A stretch of DNA of 64,000 nucleotides from Nonomuraea helvata (GCF_039535785.1 NZ_BAAAXV010000001.1:496001-560000), one strand, 5' to 3'. Counted from the first letter of the stretch, positions 24,762 through 34,978 are shown. Notes: generated by a model from the sequence alone, not told the origin. Numbers and translations are program-made.

Positions 24762-26187
24762 CCCTGACGTTCATAAGAGCCGCCGTGACGGCGGTGGCGA
24801 CGATGAGGGCCGCGGCGGTCCAGAACGCCACCTCGGCCCCGTCGAGGGCCGCCACCCCCGGCGTGATGCCCGCACGACTGAAGAAGTGCAAGAACGCCGT
24901 GCCGAGCAGAGCGGTGCCGAGCGTGCCGCCGAACTGCTGCACGGCGTTGAGCAGACCCGCTGCCGAGCCTGTCTCGTGAAGGCGGACCCGCGACAGGGCC
25001 GTGGTGAAGAACGGGACGGTGAACAGCCCGTTCCCGAGCCCGCCCAGCGCCAGCGCAACCGGCAGGCCCCAGCCGTGGGAGCCGGTACGGGCGGCGTGGT
25101 AGGCGGCGATGGCGCAGATCACCCCGGCCAGCAGGGCGGCCAGTCCCGCGAACATGACCCTGGCTCCGTACCTGGGGAACAGGCGGGTGCCGCAGACCCA
25201 GGAGCCGGCGGCCATCGCGGCCGACCACGGCAGCAGGGTCAGGCCCGCCGCGAGGACGTCGGCGCCCAGGCCGAGCTGCACCTGCAGGACGATCACCACC
25301 GTCAGGCCGTTCATCGCCGCGAAGAAGAGCGTGGAGGTCGCCAGCGCGGCGGGAAAGGCCCGGCCGCGGAACAGGCTCGGCTCGATCAGCGCACTGCGGC
25401 CCCGGCCGGCACGGCGGCGCTGCTGGTGGCCGAACGCCACCAGGGCCACGACGCCGGCGCCCAGCGCGGCCCAGCTCCAGGCCGGCCAGCCGGCCGTGTT
25501 GCCCTGGATGAGGGGGTAGACGACCAGGCCGGTCCCGAGCATGGCCAGGGCGGTGCCGCTCAGGTCCAGGCGTACCGGCCGGGACGATCTGCTCTCCCGC
25601 AGCGCCGGAACGACGGCCAGGACGACGGCGGCGAGCGGGACGTTGACCAGGAACGCCGCCCGCCACGACGCGCCGAACAGGTCGGCGTGGGTGAGCACCG
25701 CCCCCAGCACCGGCCCGCAGATGGCGGCCAGGCCCATCACCGGCCCTATGCTGCCCATCGCCTTGGCCAGCTCGGCCCCGTCGAACATGGACCGGATCAG
25801 TCCGATGGTCTGCGGAATGATCAGCGCGGCCGCGGCGCCCTGGATCGCGCGCGTGCCGATCAGCATCCCCGGCCCGGTGGCGCACGCGCACGCCACGGAT
25901 GCCAGCGCGAAGGCCGCGACTCCCGCCGCGAACATCCGCCTGCGACCGGCCAGGTCCCCGAGACGCCCGCCGGGGATCAGCAGGACGGCGAACGGAAGCG
26001 TGTAGGCGGCGCTGAACCACTGGATATCGGATCCGGCGCCGCCGAAATCGTTGTGGATCACCGGTGCGGCCACCGTCACGATCGTGGCGTCCAGCAGGTT
26101 CATCGCCTCGGCGATCAACAGCGCGACCAGGGCGAGCCACCGCCACCGATACGCCACCGCGGTCGCGGCTGCCTCTTGTACGAGCAT
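24751..26187 (-). CDS. MFS transporter, EmrB/QacA (DHA2) type
   Basis: 478 aa from ATG 26187 with AAGGAG upstream. About 14 hydrophobic helices; conserved acidic residue in helix 1 (NLLDATIVTVAAP) typical for drug:H+ antiporters, motif A GGRLGDLAGRRRMF, and motif C-like 'GPVMGLAAICGPVLGAVL'. It diverges from an Lrp-type regulator 127 bp away, which probably controls it. Confidence 0.92.
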   Translation of the reverse strand: MLVQEAAATAVAYRWRWLALVALLIAEAMNLLDATIVTVAAPVIHNDFGGAGSDIQWFSAAYTLPFAVLLIPGGRLGDLAGRRRMFAAGVAAFALASVACACATGPGMLIGTRAIQGAAAALIIPQTIGLIRSMFDGAELAKAMGSIGPVMGLAAICGPVLGAVLTHADLFGASWRAAFLVNVPLAAVVLAVVPALRESRSSRPVRLDLSGTALAMLGTGLVVYPLIQGNTAGWPAWSWAALGAGVVALVAFGHQQRRRAGRGRSALIEPSLFRGRAFPAALATSTLFFAAMNGLTVVIVLQVQLGLGADVLAAGLTLLPWSAAMAAGSWVCGTRLFPRYGARVMFAGLAALLAGVICAIAAYHAARTGSHGWGLPVALALGGLGNGLFTVPFFTTALSRVRLHETGSAAGLLNAVQQFGGTLGTALLGTAFLHFFSRAGITPGVAALDGAEVAFWTAAALIVATAVTAALMNVRDSH

Positions 26188-26314
26188 CGCTGACTCCTTT
26201 GCCGGCTCGTGTTTTCAGGCAGCAGCGTGCGGCCGGGAGGCACCGGCGTTCCAGCCACCGGGCTCTGTTGGAGGATTTCTTCCATCGGAGCCCGTCAGAC
26301 GAGAGAATGCGACC

Positions 26315-27289
26315 ATGCTCGATGATCTGGACCGGGGTCTGGTCCATGCCCTGCACATCGACGGGCGGGCCCCGTTCAGCCGGATCGCGGAGGTGCTCGG
26401 CGTGTCCACGCAGACCGTGGCGCGCCGCTACCGGCGGCTGCGCGCCGAGGCCGGGCTGCGCGTCGTCGGCCTCCCCGCACAGGACCACACCGGCCAGGCG
26501 CAATGGGCGGTCCGGCTCACCGCCGCACCCGCCGCCGCGCAGACACTGGCCCACGCGCTGGCCCGGCGGCCCGACACCTCCTGGGTCAAGCTGGCCTCCG
26601 GAGGCACGGAGATCTTCGCGATCGTCCAGGCGCCGCACGACAGCCGGCCGTCACGGTCGCTGCTGCTGCACGACATCCCCCGTACGTCCGGGATCACCGC
26701 GGTCTCCGCGCAGCTGCTGCTCCACACGTACCTGGGTGGACCGACCGCGTGGCACGGACGCCTCCAGGCACTCGACGAGCGGCAGAGAGAGCAGCTGGCC
26801 CCACAGGCTCACACCGCGGCCGGCCCCACCTCACTCACCGCCGCGGACCACGGCCTCATCGACGCCCTGCGCCACGACGGCCGGGCCGGCTACGCCGAGC
26901 TGGCCGCCGCGACCGGCTGGTCCCAGGCCACCGTGGCCCGCCGCCTGGCCGACCTGCGCGCCCGGGAGCTGGTCTTCTTCGACGTGGAGGTCCACGTCGC
27001 CGCGTACGGCGTCACCACCCAGGCCCTGCTGTGGATGACCGTCGCACCGGCGCACCTCGACGAGGTCGCGACCGCCCTCGCCACCCACCACGAGCTCGCC
27101 GTCGTCGCCGCCACGACCGGCCAGACCAACCTGCTCGCCAACGCGCTCTGCTCCACCCCCGCCGGCCTGCACCGCTATCTCACCCGCCGGCTCGGCGCGC
27201 TGGACCGGATCAGCGCCCTGGAGACCGCGCCCGTCCTGCACACCCTCAAGGCGGCCGGCCACTCGCCCCGGCACCCCACGCCGTACTGA
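26315..27289 (+). CDS. Lrp/AsnC family regulator with two HTH modules
   Basis: 324 aa from ATG 26315, about twice the usual Lrp length. The first AsnC-type helix-turn-helix is at the N-terminus (MLDDLDRGLVHALHIDGRAP, 'IAEVLGVSTQTVARRYRRLR'). A second complete one is near residue 180 ('DHGLIDALRHDGRAGYAELA', 'WSQATVARRLADLR'), each followed by an effector-binding half. Such fused double regulators are common in actinomycetes. It is divergent from the MFS exporter. A TGGA-N8-TCCA dyad in the gap may be its site. Confidence 0.88.
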   Translation: MLDDLDRGLVHALHIDGRAPFSRIAEVLGVSTQTVARRYRRLRAEAGLRVVGLPAQDHTGQAQWAVRLTAAPAAAQTLAHALARRPDTSWVKLASGGTEIFAIVQAPHDSRPSRSLLLHDIPRTSGITAVSAQLLLHTYLGGPTAWHGRLQALDERQREQLAPQAHTAAGPTSLTAADHGLIDALRHDGRAGYAELAAATGWSQATVARRLADLRARELVFFDVEVHVAAYGVTTQALLWMTVAPAHLDEVATALATHHELAVVAATTGQTNLLANALCSTPAGLHRYLTRRLGALDRISALETAPVLHTLKAAGHSPRHPTPY

Positions 27290-27303
27290 GGCCCCGGCTG
27301 CTT

Positions 27304-27972
27304 TCAGTCGCGGCGGAACGCCCGTACGGCCAGCACGAACGGAATCGGCCGGCGCTCGGGCTGGGGCTCGTACACGCGCTCGATGGCCAGCCCCGCGTCG
27401 ATGAAGGCGTTGATCAGGTCGGCCAGCGGCACATGACTCATCCCGACCCGGTCCCGGACCCCGCCCTTGCGCCACCACGGCGAGCTCTTGTGCCAGCCCT
27501 TGATCCGGTACGTGGGGTGGATGATCACCGCCTCGTCCGCGCGGGTCTCGATGTGCGGGCCGTTGAAGCACGGGTGCACGCCGTAGAACAGCAGCAGCCC
27601 GCCCGGGCGCAGGACTCGCGCCGCCTCCTTCAGCAGCCCGGCGAAGTCGCCGATGTCGGTGGAGATCCAGAGCGCGGTGACGGCGTCGAACGTGGCGCCG
27701 GCGAAGGGCAACTCCGTCGCGTCGCCCTGGAGGAGGGGGGCGCCGTCCCTGCTGCGGGCGAGACGCAGCTGGTCGCCGGAGCGGTCCAGGCCGACCACGG
27801 TCCGGCCGGTGGCGCGGATGGCCTCGAGGTAGAGGCCGGTGCCGCAGCCCAGGTCCAGACAGAGCCCTTCTCCGGCGCCGAGAAGGTCGCCCAGGTCGGC
27901 GATGGTGGCGCCGGCGTTGGACCCGATGTACTCGTCGTACCACTCGGCCTGGCCGTCATACCGTGCGGTCAT
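27304..27972 (-). CDS. Class I SAM-dependent methyltransferase
   Basis: 222 aa. Motif I LDLGCGTGLYLEAI binds SAM, followed by VVGLDRSGDQL (acidic end of strand 2), GDATELPF and VLRPGGLLLF. This is the type-11 methyltransferase core. It is convergent with the Lrp gene, 14 bp apart. The acceptor substrate is unknown. Confidence 0.88.
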   Translation of the reverse strand: MTARYDGQAEWYDEYIGSNAGATIADLGDLLGAGEGLCLDLGCGTGLYLEAIRATGRTVVGLDRSGDQLRLARSRDGAPLLQGDATELPFAGATFDAVTALWISTDIGDFAGLLKEAARVLRPGGLLLFYGVHPCFNGPHIETRADEAVIIHPTYRIKGWHKSSPWWRKGGVRDRVGMSHVPLADLINAFIDAGLAIERVYEPQPERRPIPFVLAVRAFRRD

Positions 27973-28022
27973 GATCTATTCATACCCGCTGATTCCGCGG
28001 CGTGAGGCGCCGCTGTCCGGAT

Positions 28023-28700
28023 CTAGACAGGAACCGCCAGCACCCAGGTGCGGTCCTCGGTGACGAAGCGCTCCAGCCTCAGCCCCTCGGCGGCCAGGTC
28101 GGCTGACAGGTCGTCGTCGGTGAGCCGTTTGGAGGCGAACGACTGCGTCCACACCTTGTCGTCACCGTACGTGTAGCGCATCGTGGCGTGGAAGAGGCCG
28201 GGGGCGACCTCGTCCACGGCCGCCATCGTGATCGTGATGTCGCCGTCCTGCCTGCCCCTGCCCACCTGCCACCGGTCGTGCGCCTCGGCGGGCATCCACT
28301 GGATCAGCACCGCGCCGCCGGGCCTGACGTGCCGCGCGCAGGCCGCGATCAGCTCGCGCCTGGCCGCGTCGTCCACCGTGTTGACGAGCTGGGAGGCCAG
28401 CGTGACCGTGTCGAACCGCCGGTCCAGCCGGAGCTCCTGCACCCGCGCCAGGACCGTCGTGGCCCCGCGCACGTGGGCGAGCATCTCGGCGGACTCGTCC
28501 ACGGCCACGACCTCGAAGCCGAGCCCGATGAGCGGGTGCGTCACCCTGCCGACGCCCGCGCCCAGCTCCAGCACGGATCCGCCGGGCGGTGTCACCTGGG
28601 CGACGATCTCGGCCTCGCGGCCGGGGCTCAGGAGCGTGTAGAACTCGACCGGGGATCCGTCGGGGGTGATGGGGCCGGGGCCCGTGCCGGAATTTTCCAT
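28023..28700 (-). CDS. Class I SAM-dependent methyltransferase
   Basis: 225 aa. SAM motif VLELGAGVGRVTHPL, VVAVDESAEMLAHV, and post-motif HVRPGGAVLIQWMP. It is unlike the neighbouring methyltransferase outside the motifs, so the pair is not a recent duplication. The acceptor substrate is unknown. Confidence 0.87.
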   Translation of the reverse strand: MENSGTGPGPITPDGSPVEFYTLLSPGREAEIVAQVTPPGGSVLELGAGVGRVTHPLIGLGFEVVAVDESAEMLAHVRGATTVLARVQELRLDRRFDTVTLASQLVNTVDDAARRELIAACARHVRPGGAVLIQWMPAEAHDRWQVGRGRQDGDITITMAAVDEVAPGLFHATMRYTYGDDKVWTQSFASKRLTDDDLSADLAAEGLRLERFVTEDRTWVLAVPV

Positions 28701-28779
28701 GATCCGAAGCTACCTCGCGGCAGCCGGGGCCGTGCTGCCCGAGGGTTCCCGATCAGCGCCCATAGGCACGATCCGTCGT

Positions 28780-29697
28780 CTATGTGGTACGTGATACGCC
28801 GCTCTTCACCGCCGGCCCCGCGGCGGCACGCTCGAAGGACGGCTTCGGCGGGGCCAGCTCAGGCGCGCCCGAGTCCGTCACGGCCGGCCGCTCCTCCGGC
28901 TTCCGCTCCGAGGGACCGGCGGCCTGCTCACCGGCCTGGGCGGCCCCTCCTGAACGTTCGAAGAAGCGCAGCAGCTCCACGGGCAGCGGCATGACCAGCG
29001 TGGACGTCTTCTCCGCCGCCACCTCCACCACGGTCTGCAGCAGGCGCAGCTGGAGCGCGCCAGGAGTCTCGGTCATGATGGCCGAGGCGTCGGCGAGCTT
29101 CCGCGCCGCCTGGAACTCTCCCTCCGCGGTGATCACCCGGGCCCTGCGCTCCCGTTCGGCCTCGGCCTGGCGGGCGATGGATCGCTTCATGGGGTCGGGA
29201 AGATGGACATCCTTGATCTCCACGCGGTCGATGTGGATGCCCCAGCCCAGCGCGGGGCTGTCGATCATCAGGGCCAGGCCCCTGTTCAGCTCCTCGCGGT
29301 TGGAGAGCAGGTCGTCCAGATCGCTCTTGCCGATGATCGAGCGCAGTGAGGTCTGCGCCACCTGTTCGATCGCGAACAGATAGTTCTGCACCGCGATGGC
29401 CGCCCGCAGCGGCTCCTCGACCCGGAAGTAGGCGACGGCGTCGACCTGTACGGAGACGTTGTCGCGGGTGATGCCCTCCTGCGTGGGCACCGGCATAGTG
29501 ATGATCTGCACGTTCACCTTCTTCATCCGGTCCACGACCGGGATGAGGAAGGTGAGCCCTGGCTGACGGATCTCCCGCTGGACCTTGCCGAAGCGGAAGA
29601 CCACGCCACGTTCGACCTGGTTGACGACCCTGACGCTGGCGACCGCCAGCCAGATGGTGATCAAGACGATCAGTCCGAGCACGATATTGATGATCAT
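28780..29697 (-). CDS. Band-7/SPFH (stomatin/slipin-like) membrane protein
   Basis: 305 aa. One N-terminal hydrophobic helix (IINIVLGLIVLITIWLAVA), then a full SPFH domain: 'RVVNQVERGVVFRFGKVQRE', 'TRDNVSVQVDAVAYFRV', 'LRSIIGKSDLDDLLSNREEL', 'VEIKDVHLPDPMKRSIARQA'. An Ala/Glu-rich coiled region follows, and a disordered acidic tail of about 50 residues ends the protein. Slipins scaffold membrane microdomains and often pair with an NfeD protease partner; no nfeD gene is adjacent here. Confidence 0.92.
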   Translation of the reverse strand: MIINIVLGLIVLITIWLAVASVRVVNQVERGVVFRFGKVQREIRQPGLTFLIPVVDRMKKVNVQIITMPVPTQEGITRDNVSVQVDAVAYFRVEEPLRAAIAVQNYLFAIEQVAQTSLRSIIGKSDLDDLLSNREELNRGLALMIDSPALGWGIHIDRVEIKDVHLPDPMKRSIARQAEAERERRARVITAEGEFQAARKLADASAIMTETPGALQLRLLQTVVEVAAEKTSTLVMPLPVELLRFFERSGGAAQAGEQAAGPSERKPEERPAVTDSGAPELAPPKPSFERAAAGPAVKSGVSRTT

Positions 29698-29795
29698 GGT
29701 CTTGTCCCTCCATTCAAGGCTAGATCCGGGTCCGCACGGGCGTCGGTAAGGAACTGGTCAAGTCCTGACCAGCAGGCGGGCGGCTTCCCATCTGT

Positions 29796-30770
29796 CTAGA
29801 TCCAGCCGCGTTCCCGGGCGGCCAACCCCGCCTGGAAGCGGGTGACGGCGTTCAGGTCGTGCATGACGGCGTGGATGCGGCGCTGCACCGTACGCAGCCC
29901 GAGCCCCAGCGCCCGCGCGATTGCCTCGTCCGTCAGGCCGCCCGCGAGCAGCACCAGCAGATCCCTGGTCAGCTCGTCGGGCTCATCGGGGGCGGCGGCG
30001 GGCCGGGCTGCCGCGCGTAACGGGAACCCCCGCCGCCACTCCAGCTCGAACAGCGCGATCAGCGCGTCGAGCAGGGCGGACTGGTGCAGGATGAACGCCG
30101 CGTCGATGGAGTACGCCCCGTTGCGAATGGGGATCAGCGCGAGCGAGTCGTCGGCGATCCACATCTTGGCCGCCGCCCCGGCGACCACGCGGGCCTTCTC
30201 GCCGCGTGCCATGGCGTCCTGGATGAGCCGCATCTTGCCGGGGATCGCCAGGGACTCGAGGTCGTACACGCTGCGGTAGTCGATGCCCGACTTGAGCATC
30301 CGCCGCTCGCGCTCGACGTTGTCGGCGTGACCGTGCATGACGTACGGGGGCTTGTCGATGTTGCGGAACATGGTCTGCGCGCTGTCCTGCAGCGCGTACG
30401 CCCTGCTGATGATGTTGTCCGTCCCCGTGACGACCTCGACCTGCTCGGCCGGATGCGTCGCGTAGCGGGAGGCCAGGTGGAACGACGTGGTGAGCTCGTG
30501 GATCGCCTGCCGCACCTGGTGGAGCTCCTCCTCCTGGCGGGTGAGCAGCGGCCTGATGGCGATGTCGGGGGCGACGGCGACGTAACGGGCGCGGCGGCCC
30601 GGCAGCCTGCTGGCCAGTCCGCGCCGCGCGAAGGCCGCGAGCGTGCGGGCCGCCAGGAGCGCGGAGACGCCGCAGTGCGTGGCGAGTTCGGCGGCGGACG
30701 AGCGCGGGTTCTCGACGAGCGTCGCATACAGACGGCTCTCGGCCGGTGACAGGCCGATCGCTTCGAGCAT
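29796..30770 (-). CDS. TrmB-type / LuxR-type HTH regulator next to a subtilase
   Basis: 324 aa. The N-terminus is a TrmB-like winged helix ('IGLSPAESRLYATLVENPRS', 'ELATHCGVSALLAARTL'). A middle sensor region follows, and the C-terminus has a LuxR-type helix-turn-helix ('LLAGGLTDEAIARALGLGLR', 'TVQRRI'). It is divergent from the large secreted S8 peptidase; this regulator type is recurrently found beside such peptidases in actinomycetes, so it probably controls it. Confidence 0.85.
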   Translation of the reverse strand: MLEAIGLSPAESRLYATLVENPRSSAAELATHCGVSALLAARTLAAFARRGLASRLPGRRARYVAVAPDIAIRPLLTRQEEELHQVRQAIHELTTSFHLASRYATHPAEQVEVVTGTDNIISRAYALQDSAQTMFRNIDKPPYVMHGHADNVERERRMLKSGIDYRSVYDLESLAIPGKMRLIQDAMARGEKARVVAGAAAKMWIADDSLALIPIRNGAYSIDAAFILHQSALLDALIALFELEWRRGFPLRAAARPAAAPDEPDELTRDLLVLLAGGLTDEAIARALGLGLRTVQRRIHAVMHDLNAVTRFQAGLAARERGWI

Positions 30771-30945
30771 CGGCGACAGCCTTTCTCCCGGTGACGGGGA
30801 TGGCGGGTTACCGCCACCTGGCGGGTTTTGGCCCGTTCGGCGGACTTGTGCCCTGACTCAATCCCAGATTAGGTCAGCGAGGAAACGATCTCATCGCGCG
30901 CGCGACGATGACGGGCGTTTCCCCTGTCTGAAGAAAGGTGTGTGC

Positions 30946-33900
30946 ATGCTGTCCACCCCCCGGCGCCGCAGACTGGTCGCGTTATTCGCGGCCGTGCTCG
31001 CCGTACCGCTCGCCGCGGTCCCAGAAGCGGCCACAGCGACGACCACGGTGACGGCCGCGACGACGACGGCCACCAAGGCGAACGCGCCGGTAACCGGTAC
31101 TCCGCCGGTCAGGATCACGCTGATCACCGGGGACACCGTCACGTACGCGAAGGACGGCGCGGGCCGCGCGTCGGTCACCCTGGAGCCCGGCGACGGCCGG
31201 GAGGCGCGGACGTACCAGGCCGAGCAGGACGAGCACGGCTACTACGTGATCCCCGCTGACGCCGGGCCTTACGTCAGCAAGGGCCTGCTGGACAAGGAGC
31301 TGTTCAACGTCGACTACCTGGCGGCCAACGGGTACGGCGACGCCAAGGCCGCGCAGATCCCGCTCATCGTCCAGTACCAGTCCCAGACCAAGGCCGCCGA
31401 CCTGGCGGGCAAGGCCAGGTCGCTGAAGGGCGGCGCGGAGCCGACGGTGCTGGAGAGCATCGACGGCGCCGCGATCAAGGTGGACAAGAAGCAGGCCGGC
31501 ACGTTCTGGCAGTCACTCGGCGGAGGCCGGCAGAGCGCCAAGGCGCTGACGGGCGACGTGCGCAAGGTGTGGCTCGACGGCAAGGTCAAGGCGCTCGACG
31601 ACGTCAGCAACCCGCAGGTCGGCGCCCCCACGGCCTGGGCTGCCGGGTACGACGGCACGGGCGCCACGGTGGGCGTCATCGACACCGGCATCGACAGCGC
31701 GCACCCCGACCTGCAGGGCAGGGTCACCGCGGCCCGTAACTTCGTCCCGGCGGGCAGCCCGGGCGGCGGCAACCCCGACGAGGTCACCGACCGCGTCGGT
31801 CACGGCACCCACGTGGCCTCCACCATCGCGGGCAGCGGCGCCGCCTCGAACGGCAAGTACAAGGGCGTCGCCCCCGGCGCCCGGCTGACCATCGCCAAGG
31901 CGCTGGACGACACGGGCAGCGGCAGCAACTCCGAGATCATCGCGGCGATGCAGTGGCAGGCGGCCACCGAGCACGCCCGGGTGGTCAACATGAGCCTGGG
32001 CAGCAGCACCCCGACCGACGGCACCGACCCGCTGAGCCAGGCGGCCAACGAGCTGACCGCCGCCTACGGCACGCTCTTCGTGGTCGCGGCGGGCAACGCG
32101 GGCCCCGGCCGGTACACCGTCGCCTCCCCCGGCGCGGCTACCTCGGCGCTCACCGTCGGCGCGGTCGACTCGTCCGACAAGATCGCTTCGTTCTCCAGCC
32201 GCGGCCCGCGCCTGAGCGACGACTTCGCGATCAAGCCGGAGATCACCGCGCCCGGCGTGAACATCATCGCGGCCCGCGCGGCGGGCACCTCCCTGGGAGC
32301 CGGCAGCAGCGTCCCGGGCGGCGGACCGATCGACGACCACTACACCGCGGCGTCCGGCACCTCGATGGCCACGCCGCACGTGGCGGCCGCCGCGGGCATC
32401 CTCGCCGCACAGCACCCCGACTGGACGCCCGAGCAGCTCAAGACCGCGCTGACGGGCACCGCGCAGCCGGGCGACGCCGCGGCCTACGACCAGGGCGCGG
32501 GCCGTCTCGACATCGGGCGGGCCGTCACCCAGCAGGTCTTCGCCGACCTGGCGACGGTGTACGCGGGGTTCAGCGACCCGTACACCGGCCAGACGCTGGC
32601 CAGGAAGGTGACCTTCCGCAACACCGGCAAGGAGCCCGTCACGCTGGCCCTGTCCTTGACGCTGAAGCGCGGCGACGCCCAGCCGCCGGCGGGGATGGCC
32701 ACGCTCACCCCGTCGTCGCTGACGGTCCCCGCGGGCGGCACGGCGAGCGCCGACCTCACCATCGAGCCCACGCTCGGCGACCCCGGCTGGTACGAGGGCC
32801 GCGTAACGGCCACCGCGGGCACGGCCCGGCTGACGGCGCCCATCGCCCTGCACAAGGGGGCCAAGATGGACACCGTGCGCGTCAGGCTCATCGGCAAGCC
32901 GGAATGGACCATCAATCCGGGCATCCTGTCCTCCGTCCGGGTCAGCGACACCGACTCGCTCCTCGAGGGCGAGCCGATGGCCGTGTCCACCGAGAACTGG
33001 CGGACCACTGACACGCCCGGCACGCTGGAGACCGAGCTCAAGCTCGCCCACGGCGGCGTCTACTCCATCGGCGACATGCCCTGGTGGTTCACCAAGCCCG
33101 ACCGGCAGATCCAGGACGCCCTGCTGCTCGCCCCCGAGATCAAGCTCGACGGCGACACCACGGTGACCTTGGACGCGACCGATGTCGAGCCGATCCAGGT
33201 GAGCACGCCGCGCAGGTCGGAGCCGGTGTTCATGAACGTGATGACCGCCCGCACGACCGCCTCGGGCCGGCTGTACGCCGGCGCGTCGCTGCTCAGCTAC
33301 GAGCCGGTCAACACGGGCAGATACTGGGTCTCACGGGTGCGGAAGGCGCCCACGGTGGGCACCTCCACGATGCTGTTCGACCAGATCCGCCGCGCGCCCG
33401 AGGTCGAGCTGACCGTGCCGGGGCTCCAGCTCAACCCCCACTACGTCAGCGATCACGACCCGCTGGTGCCGAAGTTCACCGCCGACAGGCGCCTGAGCCT
33501 GACCACGGGCGACGACATGCGTGGCGGCGCGGACACGCGTGGCAAGCTCGTCTACCTCCCGGCCAGGGACTCGCTCCAGCTCTTCCTGGCCGACATGGAG
33601 CTGGCCATCAAGGCCGGAGCCGCGGGCGTGGTCACCAGTGACCGGTTCGCCTGGCTGCTCAGCGACTCGCACTACACGGCACAGAACAAGATCCCAGTGC
33701 TGTGGATCGACAGCGGCGAGGCCGACCTGCTCGGCAAGGCCCTGGCCCGCAAGCCGTACCCGAGCGCCGCTCTGCACGCTACGCCTGACACCCCGTTCGA
33801 GTACAAGCTGGCCTATTACGTGAAGGGCACCACGGCGGGCCGCCTGAACTTCGCTCCGAAGGCCCGCGACCTCACCGAGATCGACACCACCTACCACGCG

Positions 33901-34908
33901 CAGTTCCCGCCGGAGGCGGGCACGTGGGGGCCGAAGACGAACTTCACCGAGGTCAACCACACCTACACGAACGAGCAGCGCCTCAGTGTCCGCGGTTCGC
34001 ACGGCTTCGCCGGGCCCGTGGCGAGGACCGAGTACTACAACTCGCCCGGCCGGGACGTGCTGTGGGAGCGCGAGTACGTGTTCCTCGACCCCGCCACCTA
34101 CGGCTCGCGCTACGCGACCTCCTCCCGGAGGTTCACCCGCGCCACCCACGAGCGGGAGGACTGGAACGAGGCCATCGTGCCCGCGCAGCTGACGACCGGC
34201 TCGGTCCTGCCGGACTGGTTCAGCCCGACCCTCTACTGCGACGGCTGCCGCCAGGGTGACCGGCTGCGGCTGCGCGCGCTCAGCCCGGTCGGCTTCGGGT
34301 ACTACTCCGACGCCTCCGACCCGAGCCACGTGTACCAGGGCGCCCCGGGGACCGAGGAGATCCGCCTGTTCAGCGGCTCCGCCGAGGTCAAGCCGGAGTA
34401 CGACGACCTGGGCGTGCCCTACTACACCGTCCCCGCCGGGTCGGGCACGTACCGGCTGACGGACTCGTGGAAGGACGCGTTCCCCGGGAAGCACTCCGGC
34501 TCCAGCGTCGAGACCGCCTGGACGTTCCGCTCTGCCCGCCCGACGGGCGACAATTCCCCTTACGCCTGCCTGGACACCGTGCTGTGGGAGGACAAGCAGC
34601 CCTGCGCCCAGGTACCGCTGATCCGGCCGAGGTACGAGCTCGGACTGCCGGAGAACGACACGGTCCAGGGCGGCAGGCCGTTCGCCTTCACCGTCGACCT
34701 CGAGGGCGGCAGGTCTCCGTCGCTCCGGGGCGTCTGGATCTCGGGTGACAAGGGCGCGCACTGGACGCAGGCCGCCGTGCTGCCCGGCGGCAAGGTGCTC
34801 GTGCTCAACCCCAAGGGCCCGGGCAGCATCTCGATCAAGGTCGAGGCGAAGGACAGGGACGGCAACTCCGTCCAGCAGACCTTCTCCGACGCCTATCTCG
34901 TGAAGTGA
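30946..34908 (+). CDS. Secreted S8 family serine peptidase (subtilase), multidomain
   Basis: 1320 aa from ATG 30946 with GAAAGG upstream. Signal peptide: RRRRLVALFAAVLAVPLAAV, cut near residues 30-35. A prodomain extends to about 215. The catalytic triad is intact: D246 (VIDTGID), H286 (GHGTHVA) and S473 (GTSMATPH), with the oxyanion Asn in AAGNAGP. About 800 residues follow: beta-rich domains and a region around 990-1010 that may be a PA-like insert. It acts outside the cell, perhaps on proteins or peptides. A strong terminator hairpin follows. Confidence 0.93.
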   Translation: MLSTPRRRRLVALFAAVLAVPLAAVPEAATATTTVTAATTTATKANAPVTGTPPVRITLITGDTVTYAKDGAGRASVTLEPGDGREARTYQAEQDEHGYYVIPADAGPYVSKGLLDKELFNVDYLAANGYGDAKAAQIPLIVQYQSQTKAADLAGKARSLKGGAEPTVLESIDGAAIKVDKKQAGTFWQSLGGGRQSAKALTGDVRKVWLDGKVKALDDVSNPQVGAPTAWAAGYDGTGATVGVIDTGIDSAHPDLQGRVTAARNFVPAGSPGGGNPDEVTDRVGHGTHVASTIAGSGAASNGKYKGVAPGARLTIAKALDDTGSGSNSEIIAAMQWQAATEHARVVNMSLGSSTPTDGTDPLSQAANELTAAYGTLFVVAAGNAGPGRYTVASPGAATSALTVGAVDSSDKIASFSSRGPRLSDDFAIKPEITAPGVNIIAARAAGTSLGAGSSVPGGGPIDDHYTAASGTSMATPHVAAAAGILAAQHPDWTPEQLKTALTGTAQPGDAAAYDQGAGRLDIGRAVTQQVFADLATVYAGFSDPYTGQTLARKVTFRNTGKEPVTLALSLTLKRGDAQPPAGMATLTPSSLTVPAGGTASADLTIEPTLGDPGWYEGRVTATAGTARLTAPIALHKGAKMDTVRVRLIGKPEWTINPGILSSVRVSDTDSLLEGEPMAVSTENWRTTDTPGTLETELKLAHGGVYSIGDMPWWFTKPDRQIQDALLLAPEIKLDGDTTVTLDATDVEPIQVSTPRRSEPVFMNVMTARTTASGRLYAGASLLSYEPVNTGRYWVSRVRKAPTVGTSTMLFDQIRRAPEVELTVPGLQLNPHYVSDHDPLVPKFTADRRLSLTTGDDMRGGADTRGKLVYLPARDSLQLFLADMELAIKAGAAGVVTSDRFAWLLSDSHYTAQNKIPVLWIDSGEADLLGKALARKPYPSAALHATPDTPFEYKLAYYVKGTTAGRLNFAPKARDLTEIDTTYHAQFPPEAGTWGPKTNFTEVNHTYTNEQRLSVRGSHGFAGPVARTEYYNSPGRDVLWEREYVFLDPATYGSRYATSSRRFTRATHEREDWNEAIVPAQLTTGSVLPDWFSPTLYCDGCRQGDRLRLRALSPVGFGYYSDASDPSHVYQGAPGTEEIRLFSGSAEVKPEYDDLGVPYYTVPAGSGTYRLTDSWKDAFPGKHSGSSVETAWTFRSARPTGDNSPYACLDTVLWEDKQPCAQVPLIRPRYELGLPENDTVQGGRPFAFTVDLEGGRSPSLRGVWISGDKGAHWTQAAVLPGGKVLVLNPKGPGSISIKVEAKDRDGNSVQQTFSDAYLVK

Positions 34909-34912
34909 CCGC

Positions 34913-34946
34913 CGAAGCGGGGGCAGGACACCCTGCCCCCGCTTCG
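34913..34946 (+). terminator. Hairpin terminator after the subtilase gene
   Basis: CGAAGCGGGGGCAGG and CCTGCCCCCGCTTCG form a perfect 15-bp stem with an ACAC loop, beginning 5 bp after the stop. There is no T-run, as is usual in high-GC actinomycetes. Confidence 0.85.
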
Positions 34947-34978
34947 CGGGTGAGCGGATGTAAATTTCACCTCTACAT

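Noticed and set aside
26270-26290. TGGA-N8-TCCA dyad between the MFS and Lrp genes as a firm Lrp operator
   Set aside because: Arms are only 4 bp, so it is mentioned as a possibility only.
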